Positions 42,437 through 51,472 of a stretch of DNA of 64,000 nucleotides are shown one piece after another; positions within the stretch are counted from its first letter, which is position 1; the number at the start of each line of letters is the position of its first letter. The notes under the pieces are model-generated. The model made no database searches. It was not told the DNA's origin and worked only from the letters and a program-made list of their open reading frames with translations. This DNA is from Sphingosinicella sp963974575 (lineage in GTDB: Bacteria; Pseudomonadota; Alphaproteobacteria; Sphingomonadales; Sphingomonadaceae): positions 310,001 to 374,000 of the forward strand of contig NZ_CAXBBQ010000004.1 of the NCBI RefSeq assembly GCF_963974575.1, written 5' to 3'. The translations under genes were made by a program, and so were the position numbers.

Positions 42437-44194
42437 ATGAAACTCGGCGCTACCGCAATCGCCCTGTCGCTTATCGCATCCAGTGCGGGGGCCGCGCCCG
42501 CCGACGATTTCGCGAAACTGCGCGACGATATCTGGCAGATGGCGCTCGTCGAGAACCCGCGCCTTGCCACCAGCCTCGGTGACCGGCGCGGCGACGGCAA
42601 GCTCGACGACATCTCGCTTGCCGGATACGAACGGCGGCTGGCTACGGACAAGGCCTTCCTGAAACGGCTGGACACGATTTCCATCGACGCGCTGCCGAAG
42701 GCCGACCGCATCGATTACCGTATCCTAAAACGCAGCCTGGAAAGCAGCGTCGCCGGCGCGGCGTTCGGGCAGGAACGCACGGTGCTGTTCACCAACCGCT
42801 ATGGCTGGCACATGGCGTTCGCCGGCCTTGCCGACGATTCCCCGTTCTTCAACAAGGCGGACTACGAAAGCTACGTCGGCCGCCTTGAAGCCTATGGCAA
42901 ACAGAACGCCGACGGCATCGCCGTCACGCGCCGCGCCATCGCCGATGGCTTCACGCAGCCGTGCGTGCCGATGGCGGGGTTCGAAAAGACGATCGAGGGC
43001 CGCATCGCGCCGAGCGCCGCGCAGAGCAGTTTCATGTATCCATTCCGTGCGAAACCCGCGACGATTTCAGACGGCGACTGGACCGCGCTGAAGGCGCGCG
43101 CGGAAAAGGCCGTGGATACGGTGGTGACGCCAGCGTACCGCGATTTCCTGAAATTCTACATGGCGGAATACGCGCCCAAATGCCGCAAGAGCGTCGGCAT
43201 TTCCGAGACGAAAAACGGCGCGGCCTATTACGCTTACCGCATCAACCAGCAGACGACGACGGACAAGACCGCCGAGGAGATTCATCAGCTCGGGCTCAGC
43301 GAGGTTGCCCGCATTCGCGCGGAGATGGACGCGGTCGTCAAAGCATCGGGTTTCAAGGGCGACCGCAAGGCCTACATCGCCATGCTGCGCACCGATCCGA
43401 AATATTACGCGAAGACCGGCGAGGAATTGATGCTGCGCGCGGGCGCACTCGCGAAGACGATCGACGGCCATCTCCCGAAGCTGTTCGGCAAGCTGCCGCG
43501 CCTGCCTTACACGGTGCTGCCAATCCCGGATGATCAGGCGGCGGGCAACACAACCGCCTATTACGAACCCGGCGCGATCGCAGCGGGCCGTGCGGGTGTC
43601 TACCGCGTCAACCTCACCGAACTCGATCAGCGCCCGCTGTTCGAACTCCCCGCGCTCGGCGTGCATGAGGCGGTGCCGGGACACCATTTGCAGATTGCAC
43701 TGCAGCAGGAACTCGACCTCCACGATTTCCGCAAACACGGGGCATTCTTCACGGCGTTCGTCGAAGGCTGGGGTCTCTATTCAGAACGGCTCGGTATCGA
43801 GATGGGTTTGTACGATACGCCCGAAAAGGACATGGGCCGCCTTTCCTATGAGATGTGGCGCGCGTGCCGCCTCGTCGTCGATACCGGCATCCACGCCAAG
43901 GGCTGGACAAAACAGCAGGCGGTGGACTTCATGCTGGAAAACACGGCACTTTCCGCAGCCAATGTCGACGCGGAAGTGAACCGCTACATCACCTGGCCGG
44001 GGCAGGCACTCGCCTACAAGATCGGCGAACTCAAGTTCCGCGAATTGCGCGCCCGCGCGGAACGGGAACTGGGCGACGCATTCGACATCCGCACCTTCCA
44101 CGACACGGTTCTGGAAAACGGCGCCGTGCCGCTCGACGTGCTGGAAGCCTATTTCAACGAATGGCTCGCGGCGCAGACGGCTGCACGCAATTAA
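42437..44194 (+). CDS. DUF885 metallopeptidase-like secreted protein
   Basis: A 585-residue exported protein with signal peptide MKLGATAIALSLIASSAGA. The DUF885 hallmark LGVHEAVPGHHLQIALQQEL has the HExxxxH-like metal site, with EGWGLYSERLGIEMG downstream as the likely third ligand. Members are distantly related to M2/M3-like peptidases. CAGGGAG precedes ATG 42437. A very long frame on this strand runs in from 39998 in the same phase, but the upstream part is antisense to the POT gene and is not coding. Confidence 0.9.
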   Translation: MKLGATAIALSLIASSAGAAPADDFAKLRDDIWQMALVENPRLATSLGDRRGDGKLDDISLAGYERRLATDKAFLKRLDTISIDALPKADRIDYRILKRSLESSVAGAAFGQERTVLFTNRYGWHMAFAGLADDSPFFNKADYESYVGRLEAYGKQNADGIAVTRRAIADGFTQPCVPMAGFEKTIEGRIAPSAAQSSFMYPFRAKPATISDGDWTALKARAEKAVDTVVTPAYRDFLKFYMAEYAPKCRKSVGISETKNGAAYYAYRINQQTTTDKTAEEIHQLGLSEVARIRAEMDAVVKASGFKGDRKAYIAMLRTDPKYYAKTGEELMLRAGALAKTIDGHLPKLFGKLPRLPYTVLPIPDDQAAGNTTAYYEPGAIAAGRAGVYRVNLTELDQRPLFELPALGVHEAVPGHHLQIALQQELDLHDFRKHGAFFTAFVEGWGLYSERLGIEMGLYDTPEKDMGRLSYEMWRACRLVVDTGIHAKGWTKQQAVDFMLENTALSAANVDAEVNRYITWPGQALAYKIGELKFRELRARAERELGDAFDIRTFHDTVLENGAVPLDVLEAYFNEWLAAQTAARN

Positions 44195-44213
44195 ATCGAT
44201 GGATCAGCCTCCT

Positions 44214-44232
44214 CCCTCCCTTACGGGGAGGG
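44214..44232. terminator. GC-rich hairpin between convergent genes
   Basis: A seven-pair stem, 44214-44220 against 44226-44232, with a five-base loop lies 20 bases after the DUF885 stop. No T tract follows, so it may be only an mRNA 3'-end stabiliser. Confidence 0.35.
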
Positions 44233-44282
44233 GCGTCCCTCCGAACAGGATGGACCGGCGGGACCGCTGAATTCGATCCGCC

Positions 44283-45905
44283 CTAAACGTCCGTGACCAG
44301 CCGCAACCAGGCGATGCTCCGGTCACGTACGATGGGCGCAAGGGGAAGCGGATCGAATATGCTCACCGGATTTTCGGCGTATCGCGGATCTTCCTCCACC
44401 ACCTTTTCCCACTCACTGCGCGCTTCCGGCATTCGCCCGATACGGGCCAATGCCATCGCCGTCATCGCATGTTGCAGCGGCGGCCCGGCAGGCACCTGGA
44501 AATCCTCCGCGGCGACGAGCGCGGCAGGCCCATCATCCCGCGCGACGGCAGCAAAGAACAGACCCGACTGCACCCATTGTGGCGGGTGGGCGTGGAGAGA
44601 CAGCGCCTTACGCAGCACGGCCTCGCCATCAGCGTCGCCCATCATGATCTTGAACATGGCGACTCCGGACATGAACTCCGGATTATTGCCATTGAGGAAG
44701 ACGACCCGATCCGCCGCGGTACGGGCTTGCCGTTCAAGCCCCAGATAAAGCGCCGTTCGCATCAGCGAATATTGCGCACCCGGATCGTTCGGCTGAAGAT
44801 CTACCGCCTTCTGCGCCTCCTGATGGGCCTGCGCCAGGAGATCATCCCGCTCCTTGCCTTTCAGCTTCAGTGCATCCTGCGCCAGGAACCAGGACCGCGC
44901 ACTACGCGCCATTGCGGATTTCGGATCTTCACTCGCCCAGCTCATGACACAATTGCGAACTGTAGCCTCGTCGTCCGGCGGCATCATTCGCCAAAAAGAC
45001 CGCAACGCCAGCCAGCAACCGTAGGGCGTATTGATACTGATATTCCGCTGATCCCCATCGCCGTGGATGACGCCCGCGGGCTGCGCGAGTCGCGCGCTCA
45101 GCGTCGCTGCAACCTCATCAATATCGAACACGCGTCCTTCGATAGGTTCGCGCAGGCCGGAACGCGACCATACCACGCGGCCAGTATCAAGCTGCGTGAG
45201 CGTGACGTTGATACGCGTTCCGCCAGGAACGGCACGCAGGGTCGCGTCGAGCCGATAATCGGCCGCACGTGAAAGCTCGTTGGAGACATCAACGGCTGTG
45301 AACCTGTCGAACCCATCGCGCAAACCTCCTGTCAGATCGACAGCGGCGCCGCGCTGCGCCTGCGCAGGATCAAGCGCAATAACCGGTGCAAGATAAACCA
45401 CCGGGAAATTGCGAACGCGCCAGACATTCTGTTCGGGACGCCAGAAGAAAAATGCAGCCAACAAAACCGCAATTGCCGCGCCCCCAATGGCGGCGTAGCG
45501 CATCAATTCCGTTTTCGATTTGACAATTTTCGAGGTGACGGGCGCGGGAGCCTCCCCAACGAATTCCACGGCATAGCCGCCGCTTGGAACACGTATCTGC
45601 ACGTCCGAGACGGGAGGCGTGTGCGCATAGTGCGCATCAAGCAATTTTCTGAGGCGCGCGACCTGCACGCGGGGATAGGAATCCGTTTGCGGATCAAAAC
45701 TCGCCTCGCGCCCAAGGGCATCGACCGCGATCGCATAAGACTTCAGCGTTTCACCGCGTCCGGCAAGCGTCTCCGTTACCAGAAATCGCAAGAGACGGCG
45801 CATGACTGGCGATCTCTGAAAAGCGGGATCAGCCTCGATCACCTCGAGTTCCGCTTCCACTCTGCGCCAGAGCGACCCCTCCGGCTTGATGGGGTCGTGG
45901 TGCAT
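44283..45905 (-). CDS. Membrane-anchored protein with DNA-binding-like N-domain and TPR-like periplasmic part
   Basis: A 540-residue protein in three parts. Residues 10-115 form a helical, winged-helix-like domain seen in alphaproteobacterial regulators and cyclase-like proteins (FQRSPVMRRLLRFLVTETL, KSYAIAVDALGR, FDPQTDSYPRVQVARLRKLL). Residues 136-155 are a single transmembrane helix. The rest is a periplasmic TolB/TPR-like domain. This resembles one-component CadC-like sensors. ATG 45905 has GGGAGG seven bases upstream. A perfect TTAA-N7-TTAA element stands 65-79 bases upstream. Ligand and targets are unknown. Confidence 0.82.
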   Translation of the reverse strand: MHHDPIKPEGSLWRRVEAELEVIEADPAFQRSPVMRRLLRFLVTETLAGRGETLKSYAIAVDALGREASFDPQTDSYPRVQVARLRKLLDAHYAHTPPVSDVQIRVPSGGYAVEFVGEAPAPVTSKIVKSKTELMRYAAIGGAAIAVLLAAFFFWRPEQNVWRVRNFPVVYLAPVIALDPAQAQRGAAVDLTGGLRDGFDRFTAVDVSNELSRAADYRLDATLRAVPGGTRINVTLTQLDTGRVVWSRSGLREPIEGRVFDIDEVAATLSARLAQPAGVIHGDGDQRNISINTPYGCWLALRSFWRMMPPDDEATVRNCVMSWASEDPKSAMARSARSWFLAQDALKLKGKERDDLLAQAHQEAQKAVDLQPNDPGAQYSLMRTALYLGLERQARTAADRVVFLNGNNPEFMSGVAMFKIMMGDADGEAVLRKALSLHAHPPQWVQSGLFFAAVARDDGPAALVAAEDFQVPAGPPLQHAMTAMALARIGRMPEARSEWEKVVEEDPRYAENPVSIFDPLPLAPIVRDRSIAWLRLVTDV

Positions 45906-45969
45906 CGAAAGACCTCCCTCCCCCTTTGGTTTATTTTCCGACACCCGATCGTTACGAAACAGAAACGTA

Positions 45970-45984
45970 TTAACTTTCAGTTAA
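45970..45984 (-). promoter_or_regulatory. Perfect CtrA-like box
   Basis: TTAA at 45970-45973, seven bases, then TTAA at 45981-45984. It is palindromic (TTAACTTTCAGTTAA) and lies in the promoter position for the minus-strand membrane TPR gene. CtrA control is inferred from the pattern alone. Confidence 0.6.
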
Positions 45985-46196
45985 AGGTGCATGCTCCTGA
46001 TTTCACAAGAAAGTTGGGCGATTCCAAAACCCCGCATGTAACTGTTACAAGCGGCTCATTTTGCCCCGCCGAATTCCCTCCGAAAACCGCGGCGCGAAGC
46101 CGAATCTATCGTAAATCACCATCGCAGCAACCGGTTTTTACTCCCCAGGTCACCTTTCATCCGATTTCCTACCCGAACGAACACCAACACTCTTGG

Positions 46197-46292
46197 CCGT
46201 GATCCTGTTCCTCTCAACCGATCACGGTCACACCCCGGCGGCGGCGACTGCGTCCTCCGAAGTCGCCGCCGCAAACCGGTTCTGAAGAACCG
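46197..46292 (+). ncRNA. Three tandem hairpins upstream of the PilZ gene
   Basis: Within a 464-base gap, three perfect hairpins follow each other: an eight-pair stem 46197-46204/46220-46227, an 11-pair stem 46239-46249/46261-46271, and a six-pair stem 46277-46282/46287-46292. On the plus strand the loop of the second contains CCTCC, an anti-Shine-Dalgarno sequence, and the first loop contains TTCCTCT. Alphaproteobacterial small RNAs of the alpha-r14/cuckoo type expose such loops. A T-rich terminator does not follow, so a structured leader of the PilZ gene is equally possible. The rest of the gap (45985-46196) shows nothing I can assign. Confidence 0.45.
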
Positions 46293-46333
46293 CGAGACGG
46301 GGTGGGAATTGGTAACGAAGACAGAAAACAGAG

Positions 46334-46351
46334 TTGCATCCAAGTTGCATC
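46334..46351. repeat. Direct repeat TTGCATC before the PilZ gene
   Basis: AGTTGCATC occurs twice, with TTGCATC at 46334-46340 and 46345-46351, one helical turn (11 bases) apart and 18 bases before the start codon. It could be an operator or a binding site in the leader. Confidence 0.35.
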
Positions 46352-46369
46352 ACGTGGGGGAGAGCTGGA

Positions 46370-46657
46370 ATGATTGAAGACAGCACAAGCGACGCGCGCG
46401 GACGGGTTTCCACCCGCATGTCCGGCGCGATTACAGTGGGCCGGAGACGCAGCACGGTTGCAGTTCGCAACATTTCGCTCGGCGGCGCCATGATCGAACT
46501 CCCGTCCCCGCCCGAGGAAGGCACACGCATCCGGTTCGAGACGGACACGACCGGCAAGGTCGATGCACGTGTCGTGTGGGTAATCGGCAACCGCTGCGGT
46601 CTGGTGTTCGAACGGGCGGCCGAAAAACCTGTCTACAGGGCCGCCGCGATCGCCTGA
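46370..46657 (+). CDS. PilZ domain protein
   Basis: A 95-residue single-domain PilZ protein, a probable c-di-GMP receptor. RVSTR supplies the RxxxR motif and NISLGG the (D/N)xSxxG motif, and GLVFERAAE closes the barrel. ATG 46370 follows GGGGGAGAG. It is single-standing, preceded by three hairpins and a direct repeat, and convergent with the K+ channel gene four bases away. Its output partner is not evident. Confidence 0.85.
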   Translation: MIEDSTSDARGRVSTRMSGAITVGRRRSTVAVRNISLGGAMIELPSPPEEGTRIRFETDTTGKVDARVVWVIGNRCGLVFERAAEKPVYRAAAIA

Positions 46658-46661
46658 CGTT

Positions 46662-47741
46662 TCAGGCCGCCACCGGAACGATTTCGAGGATGATATCGCC
46701 CGAGGCAATGATTGCCGCGCCGGGCTCCCAGAAACCAATCGCCTGATCGCCGCGAATAATACGCACGGCGAGACCGCCTTTGCAGGATGCAAGCGGTTTT
46801 CCAATTTCGTCAGCATTCGCCGGCCGCTCGACGAGTTGCACGCGCCCAGCCGCCGTCACGAGATCGGTGATATAATTCACGACATGGCTACCGCCCGCCG
46901 CGCGCGCGAGCAGATGCCCGCCGAGCGTGACCGGATTGATCACGGTGTCGGCGCCCGCTTTCCTGACGAGATACTCATTGTCTTCGGATTTGATGATCGC
47001 GCTGATCCGCACGTTCGGATTGAGCTGGCGCGCGGTGAGCACTAGCAGCGCACTCGTATCGTCACGCCCGCCGCAGGCGATGAAGCTCTCTGCCGCCTCG
47101 ATACGCGCGAGCGACTGAGTTTCATTGCGCGTGGCATCCCCTTCCAGGCCCATGACACCGACGGTAAGCGCCGCCTCGATGCGCGCGGGCGAAGGATCGA
47201 TCACCACGATGCGCTGGGGATCGACACCATTCGCGACGAGTTCCTCGACAGCGGCGGTGCCCGTGGTGCCGTAGCCGGCGACGACATAGTGCTGCGTCAG
47301 GCCCGCGCGGATGCTTTTCATGCGCCACTTCTCCCACATGTGCTGGACGAGGAATTGATACGCGGTGCCAAGGAACAGCAACCACACGAACAGGCGGATC
47401 GGCGTCACCACCATCGCATCGAAAAGACGCGCACGGTTCGTGACGGGAACGATATCTCCGAAGCCCGTCGTCGTTACGGTGACGGCGGTGAAATAGACGG
47501 CATCGACAAAGCTGATCTCGTTTTCGGGATCGTTGGCATCGCGATAGCCTGCGCGATCGAACCAGTGCCCCGCGAGCGCGACGCCGAGCAGTGCAAGGAC
47601 AATGCAGACACGCAGCGCAAGGCTGCCGAGCGGCGAAAATGTGGGCGGACGCCGCAGCCGACCGCCCTCATCGCGGGTGCGCGCGAGCAGGCCCGGCAGC
47701 GTCGGCCGCATTACGCGGCGCAAACGATCCTCGATTCTCAT
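46662..47741 (-). CDS. Potassium channel with RCK (TrkA-N) domain
   Basis: A 359-residue ion-channel subunit. Two transmembrane helices flank the pore loop TVTTTGFGDIVP, whose selectivity filter TTGFGD (residues 91-96) is a variant of TVGYGD. A Rossmann RCK domain follows (HYVVAGYGTTGTAAVEEL), then a TrkA-C-like module that ends in GDIILEIVPVAA. It probably gates on nucleotides or ions. It overlaps the glycosyltransferase by four bases (ATGA). Confidence 0.9.
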   Translation of the reverse strand: MRIEDRLRRVMRPTLPGLLARTRDEGGRLRRPPTFSPLGSLALRVCIVLALLGVALAGHWFDRAGYRDANDPENEISFVDAVYFTAVTVTTTGFGDIVPVTNRARLFDAMVVTPIRLFVWLLFLGTAYQFLVQHMWEKWRMKSIRAGLTQHYVVAGYGTTGTAAVEELVANGVDPQRIVVIDPSPARIEAALTVGVMGLEGDATRNETQSLARIEAAESFIACGGRDDTSALLVLTARQLNPNVRISAIIKSEDNEYLVRKAGADTVINPVTLGGHLLARAAGGSHVVNYITDLVTAAGRVQLVERPANADEIGKPLASCKGGLAVRIIRGDQAIGFWEPGAAIIASGDIILEIVPVAA

Positions 47742-48892
47742 GTCATGCTCGCCATCGCCTGCGAATACACGTCGCGGTAGCGTTCCACCATCACCGCCTC
47801 GTCGTATTCGGCGATAACGCGCGCGCGGTTCGCGGCACCGATCTCGGCGCGGAGCAGCGGATCGCCGATCATGCGCGCAAGGAGCCTGCCGAACACCATG
47901 TCGTCCGGGACGGGCGCGATCAGCGGCCGGTTGCGTTCCGACACGATGGCGCGGACGTCGCCTACGTCAGTGGCGACTGCCGGCAGCCCTGCCGCCATCG
48001 CCTCCACGAGGCTGAGGGGGAACTGCTCGCTGTCCGACGACAAGGCGAAGATGTCGAAATGGCCCACGCACGTTTCGGGTTTGCCGAGGAAGCCCGGCAT
48101 AAGGACACGGTCGGCAATGCCAGCGTCCGCGGCTGCCGCAGCGATCGCCTCTCGCTCCGGCCCTTCGCCGACGATGATAAGGCGCGCAGGCACGGAAACG
48201 ATGCGCGTCGCCGCCGCAAAGGCGCGGACGAGGCGCGGAAGGTTCTTTACCTTGCGCAAGCCCGCGAGCGTGCCGACGATGACCTCGCCTTCACGCCTTT
48301 CAAAGCCGGGAATACTGCCCGCAGGTGGCGGCGCGGCGAAAAGGGCGCTGTCGATGCCGTTCGGAATGCGAACCACGCGGTCGCGCGGCTGCTTCCAAGG
48401 GCCGAGTGCGATCCGCTCCAGCACCTCGGACGGCACAACGAGCGTGGACGCAGACGGTAGCGCAAGACGACGGTAGAGGACGCGCGCGGGCTTTTGGCGA
48501 AGGGCTTCGTCGTCGTTGAAACCGTCCTCGTGGTGGACGAGCGGGCGGCGCGCGAACAGGCGGTTCGCCATCACGCCGTCGAGCGCGCCCCAATTGTAGG
48601 TCAGTACGAGGTCGTAATGTCCGCGCGTGATCGCCGCGCCGATCGCTTTCAACTTCGCGAGGGTGAGGCGTCCGGCGAGCGCAGGGAAATCCTGAAGCAC
48701 ACGCGCATCCACATGCGGGGCGATCTGGCGGGCAGCGCCGACGGCCGCGGGCACAGCGCTCACGATGTCGTGCGTGTAGGCATCGCCGAACGCATTCATC
48801 AGGCGTACGGCACGCGCTTCCTTACCGCCGAGATCGAAGGTCGAGTGCAGGTGCAGCAGGCGCGGCCGGCTGGAAGGCGGCATAAGAGGCAT
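47738..48892 (-). CDS. Glycosyltransferase family 4
   Basis: A 384-residue GT-B retaining glycosyltransferase. The acceptor domain begins LLHLHSTFDLGGKEARAV; the donor domain has VVRIPNGIDSALF, VGEGPEREAI and the EX7E motif in EQFPLSLVEAMAAGLPAVATDVG. The sugar donor is unknown. It is divergent from an asparagine-synthase-like gene and overlaps the K+ channel gene; a polysaccharide or glycolipid role is possible. ATG 48883 is an alternative start. Confidence 0.92.
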   Translation of the reverse strand: MPLMPPSSRPRLLHLHSTFDLGGKEARAVRLMNAFGDAYTHDIVSAVPAAVGAARQIAPHVDARVLQDFPALAGRLTLAKLKAIGAAITRGHYDLVLTYNWGALDGVMANRLFARRPLVHHEDGFNDDEALRQKPARVLYRRLALPSASTLVVPSEVLERIALGPWKQPRDRVVRIPNGIDSALFAAPPPAGSIPGFERREGEVIVGTLAGLRKVKNLPRLVRAFAAATRIVSVPARLIIVGEGPEREAIAAAAADAGIADRVLMPGFLGKPETCVGHFDIFALSSDSEQFPLSLVEAMAAGLPAVATDVGDVRAIVSERNRPLIAPVPDDMVFGRLLARMIGDPLLRAEIGAANRARVIAEYDEAVMVERYRDVYSQAMASMT

Positions 48893-49002
48893 GGTTTCGG
48901 CTTATAGCAGTGTTGATACGCTGATAAAGGCGTGACAAAGCGCGAGAAATTAACGATCACGCGGCATTCGTTGCGAGAATACGAACGGGAAAACGGGGCG
49001 GC

Positions 49003-50748
49003 ATGGGCGGCTTTTATCTGTGCCGAGTGACGGAGGAAGACGCTGACGCGGCGCACATCGCCGCTGCCGAGGCGCAATTTCGCCTGCACGGCTTCACCCG
49101 GTTCACGCCGATCCGCAGCGCCGCGCACGCCGGCTTCCATGCCGCACCGATCCACGACAGCCATGTGTGCGTGCACCGCGATGGAGAGGATTTCATCGCG
49201 GTCGCGGGGACGCTGATCCACGACGGCAAGTTCGGCGAGTCGGCGCTCCGCGCGCTGCTTGGCGACTTCCGCTTTCCCTTCGAGGACTGGTCGAACACGA
49301 CAGGGCAGTTCGCCGCGATCGTCCACAAGGCCGGGCGGACCTTCGCGTTCACCGACTTCTTCGGCGCCTTCCAGCTCTTCCACGACGCGAACTGGGACGT
49401 CGTCTCGACGAGCTTCCTCGCCGCCGCGAAAAGCCTCGACCGCGTGACCTTCGATCCGCAGGGCGTCTACGAGTTTGCGTTCAACGTGTTTCCCACGGGC
49501 GACGACACCGTCGTGAGCGAGCTGAAGCGGTTGGGGCCGGACGCGCAGATGGAACTCGGCGAAAAAGCCGTGCGGACAAGCGTCTCGAAACCTCTGCCCG
49601 AACGCGTCTCCTCGACACCGATCGAAAAACGCATCGCGGCGCAGGCCGAACGCCTGCGGGGCACAGCGCGCATCTATGCCGAGGCGTTCGGCGACCGGAT
49701 GCAGTGCCCGCTTTCCGGCGGGCTCGACAGCCGGCTTGCGCTCGCGCTGCTGCGCGACGCCGGGGTCAGCCCGCATGTGTACGTCTACGGCAGCCCCGGC
49801 GACGGCGATGTCGAAGTGGCGCGGCATATTGCGGATCATGAACATTTCCGCTTCGAGCCCTTCGAAAAGGCGTCGTTCGCCAGCATCACGCCAGACGACT
49901 TCCCCGCGATCGTGGCGCGGAATTTCCACGAGACGGACGCGCTCGTCACCGATGGCGGGCTGTTCGACAACGGCGGCAACGCCTACGCGCGTCACCAGCG
50001 GCAGGAAGGCGGCCAGCTCGCGGTTTCCGGCGGATGCGGCGAAGTGTTCCGCAACTTCTTTTACCTGCCCGACCGCGCACTGACCGCCCGGCAGGTGATG
50101 GGGGCCTTCTTCGCGCGCTATACGCTGAACGACGTCACCGACGCGTTCGATCCCGAAGGCTTTATTGACCGGCTGGAAGTGAAAGCGCTGAAGGCGATCG
50201 AGAAACCAGGCGCAACGGGCAAGCTGCGCCGCACGCTCATTGAACAGCTGTACCCGCGGATGCGCTGCCGCGCGTTCTTCGGTCGCGAAATCAGCGTCGT
50301 GGGACGGCAGGGCGCCTATTTCATGCCGTTCTTCGACCACGAGGTGATCGAAGGCGCACTGCAATTGCCGCTTGCCTGGAAGAACGCGGGCCGCTTCGAA
50401 GCCGCGCTGCTGACGCACATCGACCCCGTCCTTGCGGCCTATCCTTCAGACTACGGTTACAGCTTCGACCACCCGCCGACGCTTTCGCACCGCATGAACG
50501 AGCTCGGCACCCGCGTGCGGCCACCGTGGCTGCGTCAGCGCAGCTATGCGGTGCGTCGCCGTTTGGGGCCGATCCGCGATGAGCACGGCGGGCTGCTCAC
50601 ACCCGCCTTCCTCGGCCGCGTGCTCGACCTGCATTTCCCGCACATGCAGCAATTTTTTAAAATGAAAGCGGTCAGCGACACCGGTCTTTACCGGCGCATC
50701 GCGACGCTCGAATATCTGGCGCAGCATCTTGAGCGCCAGATCATTTGA
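49003..50748 (+). CDS. Asparagine synthase-like protein without glutaminase cysteine
   Basis: A 581-residue protein with the PP-loop CPLSGGLDSRLALALL (SGGLDSR at 238-244) of asparagine synthetases. The N-terminal third resembles the Ntn glutaminase fold (DFFGAFQLFHDAN), but it starts MGGFYLCR and lacks the Cys2 nucleophile, so it should use ammonia or carry out another amidation or adenylation. Relatives are found in exopolysaccharide and lasso-peptide clusters. It is divergent from a GT4 gene and has a TTAACG half-site in the shared 110-base promoter region. Confidence 0.85.
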   Translation: MGGFYLCRVTEEDADAAHIAAAEAQFRLHGFTRFTPIRSAAHAGFHAAPIHDSHVCVHRDGEDFIAVAGTLIHDGKFGESALRALLGDFRFPFEDWSNTTGQFAAIVHKAGRTFAFTDFFGAFQLFHDANWDVVSTSFLAAAKSLDRVTFDPQGVYEFAFNVFPTGDDTVVSELKRLGPDAQMELGEKAVRTSVSKPLPERVSSTPIEKRIAAQAERLRGTARIYAEAFGDRMQCPLSGGLDSRLALALLRDAGVSPHVYVYGSPGDGDVEVARHIADHEHFRFEPFEKASFASITPDDFPAIVARNFHETDALVTDGGLFDNGGNAYARHQRQEGGQLAVSGGCGEVFRNFFYLPDRALTARQVMGAFFARYTLNDVTDAFDPEGFIDRLEVKALKAIEKPGATGKLRRTLIEQLYPRMRCRAFFGREISVVGRQGAYFMPFFDHEVIEGALQLPLAWKNAGRFEAALLTHIDPVLAAYPSDYGYSFDHPPTLSHRMNELGTRVRPPWLRQRSYAVRRRLGPIRDEHGGLLTPAFLGRVLDLHFPHMQQFFKMKAVSDTGLYRRIATLEYLAQHLERQII

Positions 50749-50755
50749 CACGAAT

Positions 50756-50788
50756 CTTTTGACTCTCACTCAAAAGTCCCCATATCAT
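50756..50788 (+). promoter_or_regulatory. tetR promoter with inverted-repeat operator
   Basis: CTTTTGA (50756-50762) and TCAAAAG (50770-50776) are perfect inverted repeats with a seven-base spacer. A -35 TTGACT (50759-50764) and -10 TATCAT (50783-50788), 18 bases apart, overlap it. The layout suggests autorepression by the TetR protein encoded next. Confidence 0.7.
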
Positions 50789-50818
50789 CGTTCTGGCTGT
50801 GGAGATATTCGAGGTTTT

Positions 50819-51472
50819 ATGGCAACGCGCGTAGCGGAAAGCCGTTCGCGGCGATACGATCCGGCAGAAACGCGTCAACGCGTGCTGGAAGCGGCTAATC
50901 ACCTGTTTTCAACGCAGGGCTTCGCGAAAACCGGCACCGCCGACATTGCCCGCGCGGCAGACGTTTCGGAAGGCTCGATCTTCTATCACTTCGGCTCCAA
51001 ACGCAGCCTTCTGGAAGAGCTCGGCCGCATGTACGGCGAGCGCATGTGCGCGGCGATGGAAGCCGGCGATCGCCTTGAAGACCTTGAGCCCGGCATCACC
51101 ATCCAGCGCTGCTTCGAATACTGCACCACCCAGAAATCGTGGGAAAACATCGTGAACGCCAACTGCGCGGGCACGGCGAGCCGCGGCAAGATGGGGTTGA
51201 AATCGAACCCCGACGCCGAGCCCTTCTACCGCGCCTCGCACGAGGTCGTCGCGGCGTGGGTGGAAAATCAATACCGCGCGATGGCGAAGAAATTCGACCT
51301 GACCGACGTCGATACGAAGATCGCCGCGGAGCTGACCTATTCGGCGGTCGGTGCGGCACTCGACATCGCCTTTGCGCCCGGTGCGGATGAAGCGCTGAGA
51401 AAGCGTGTCGAGGCGGAGACCATCCGCTATGTGCGCTGCGCCTGCCGCCTGCCGCACCCGCGCGAGGCATGA
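50819..51472 (+). CDS. TetR family regulator
   Basis: A 217-residue repressor. The N-terminal HTH is TRQRVLEAANHLFSTQGFAKTGTADIARAADVSEGSIFYHFGSK in outline; the C-terminal ligand domain contains several cysteines (FEYCTT, NANCAG, VRCACR), which might sense redox state. GAGG lies four bases before ATG 50819. It overlaps selO by four bases (ATGA), so the two proteins are made together. An inverted repeat covers its promoter. Confidence 0.92.
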   Translation: MATRVAESRSRRYDPAETRQRVLEAANHLFSTQGFAKTGTADIARAADVSEGSIFYHFGSKRSLLEELGRMYGERMCAAMEAGDRLEDLEPGITIQRCFEYCTTQKSWENIVNANCAGTASRGKMGLKSNPDAEPFYRASHEVVAAWVENQYRAMAKKFDLTDVDTKIAAELTYSAVGAALDIAFAPGADEALRKRVEAETIRYVRCACRLPHPREA

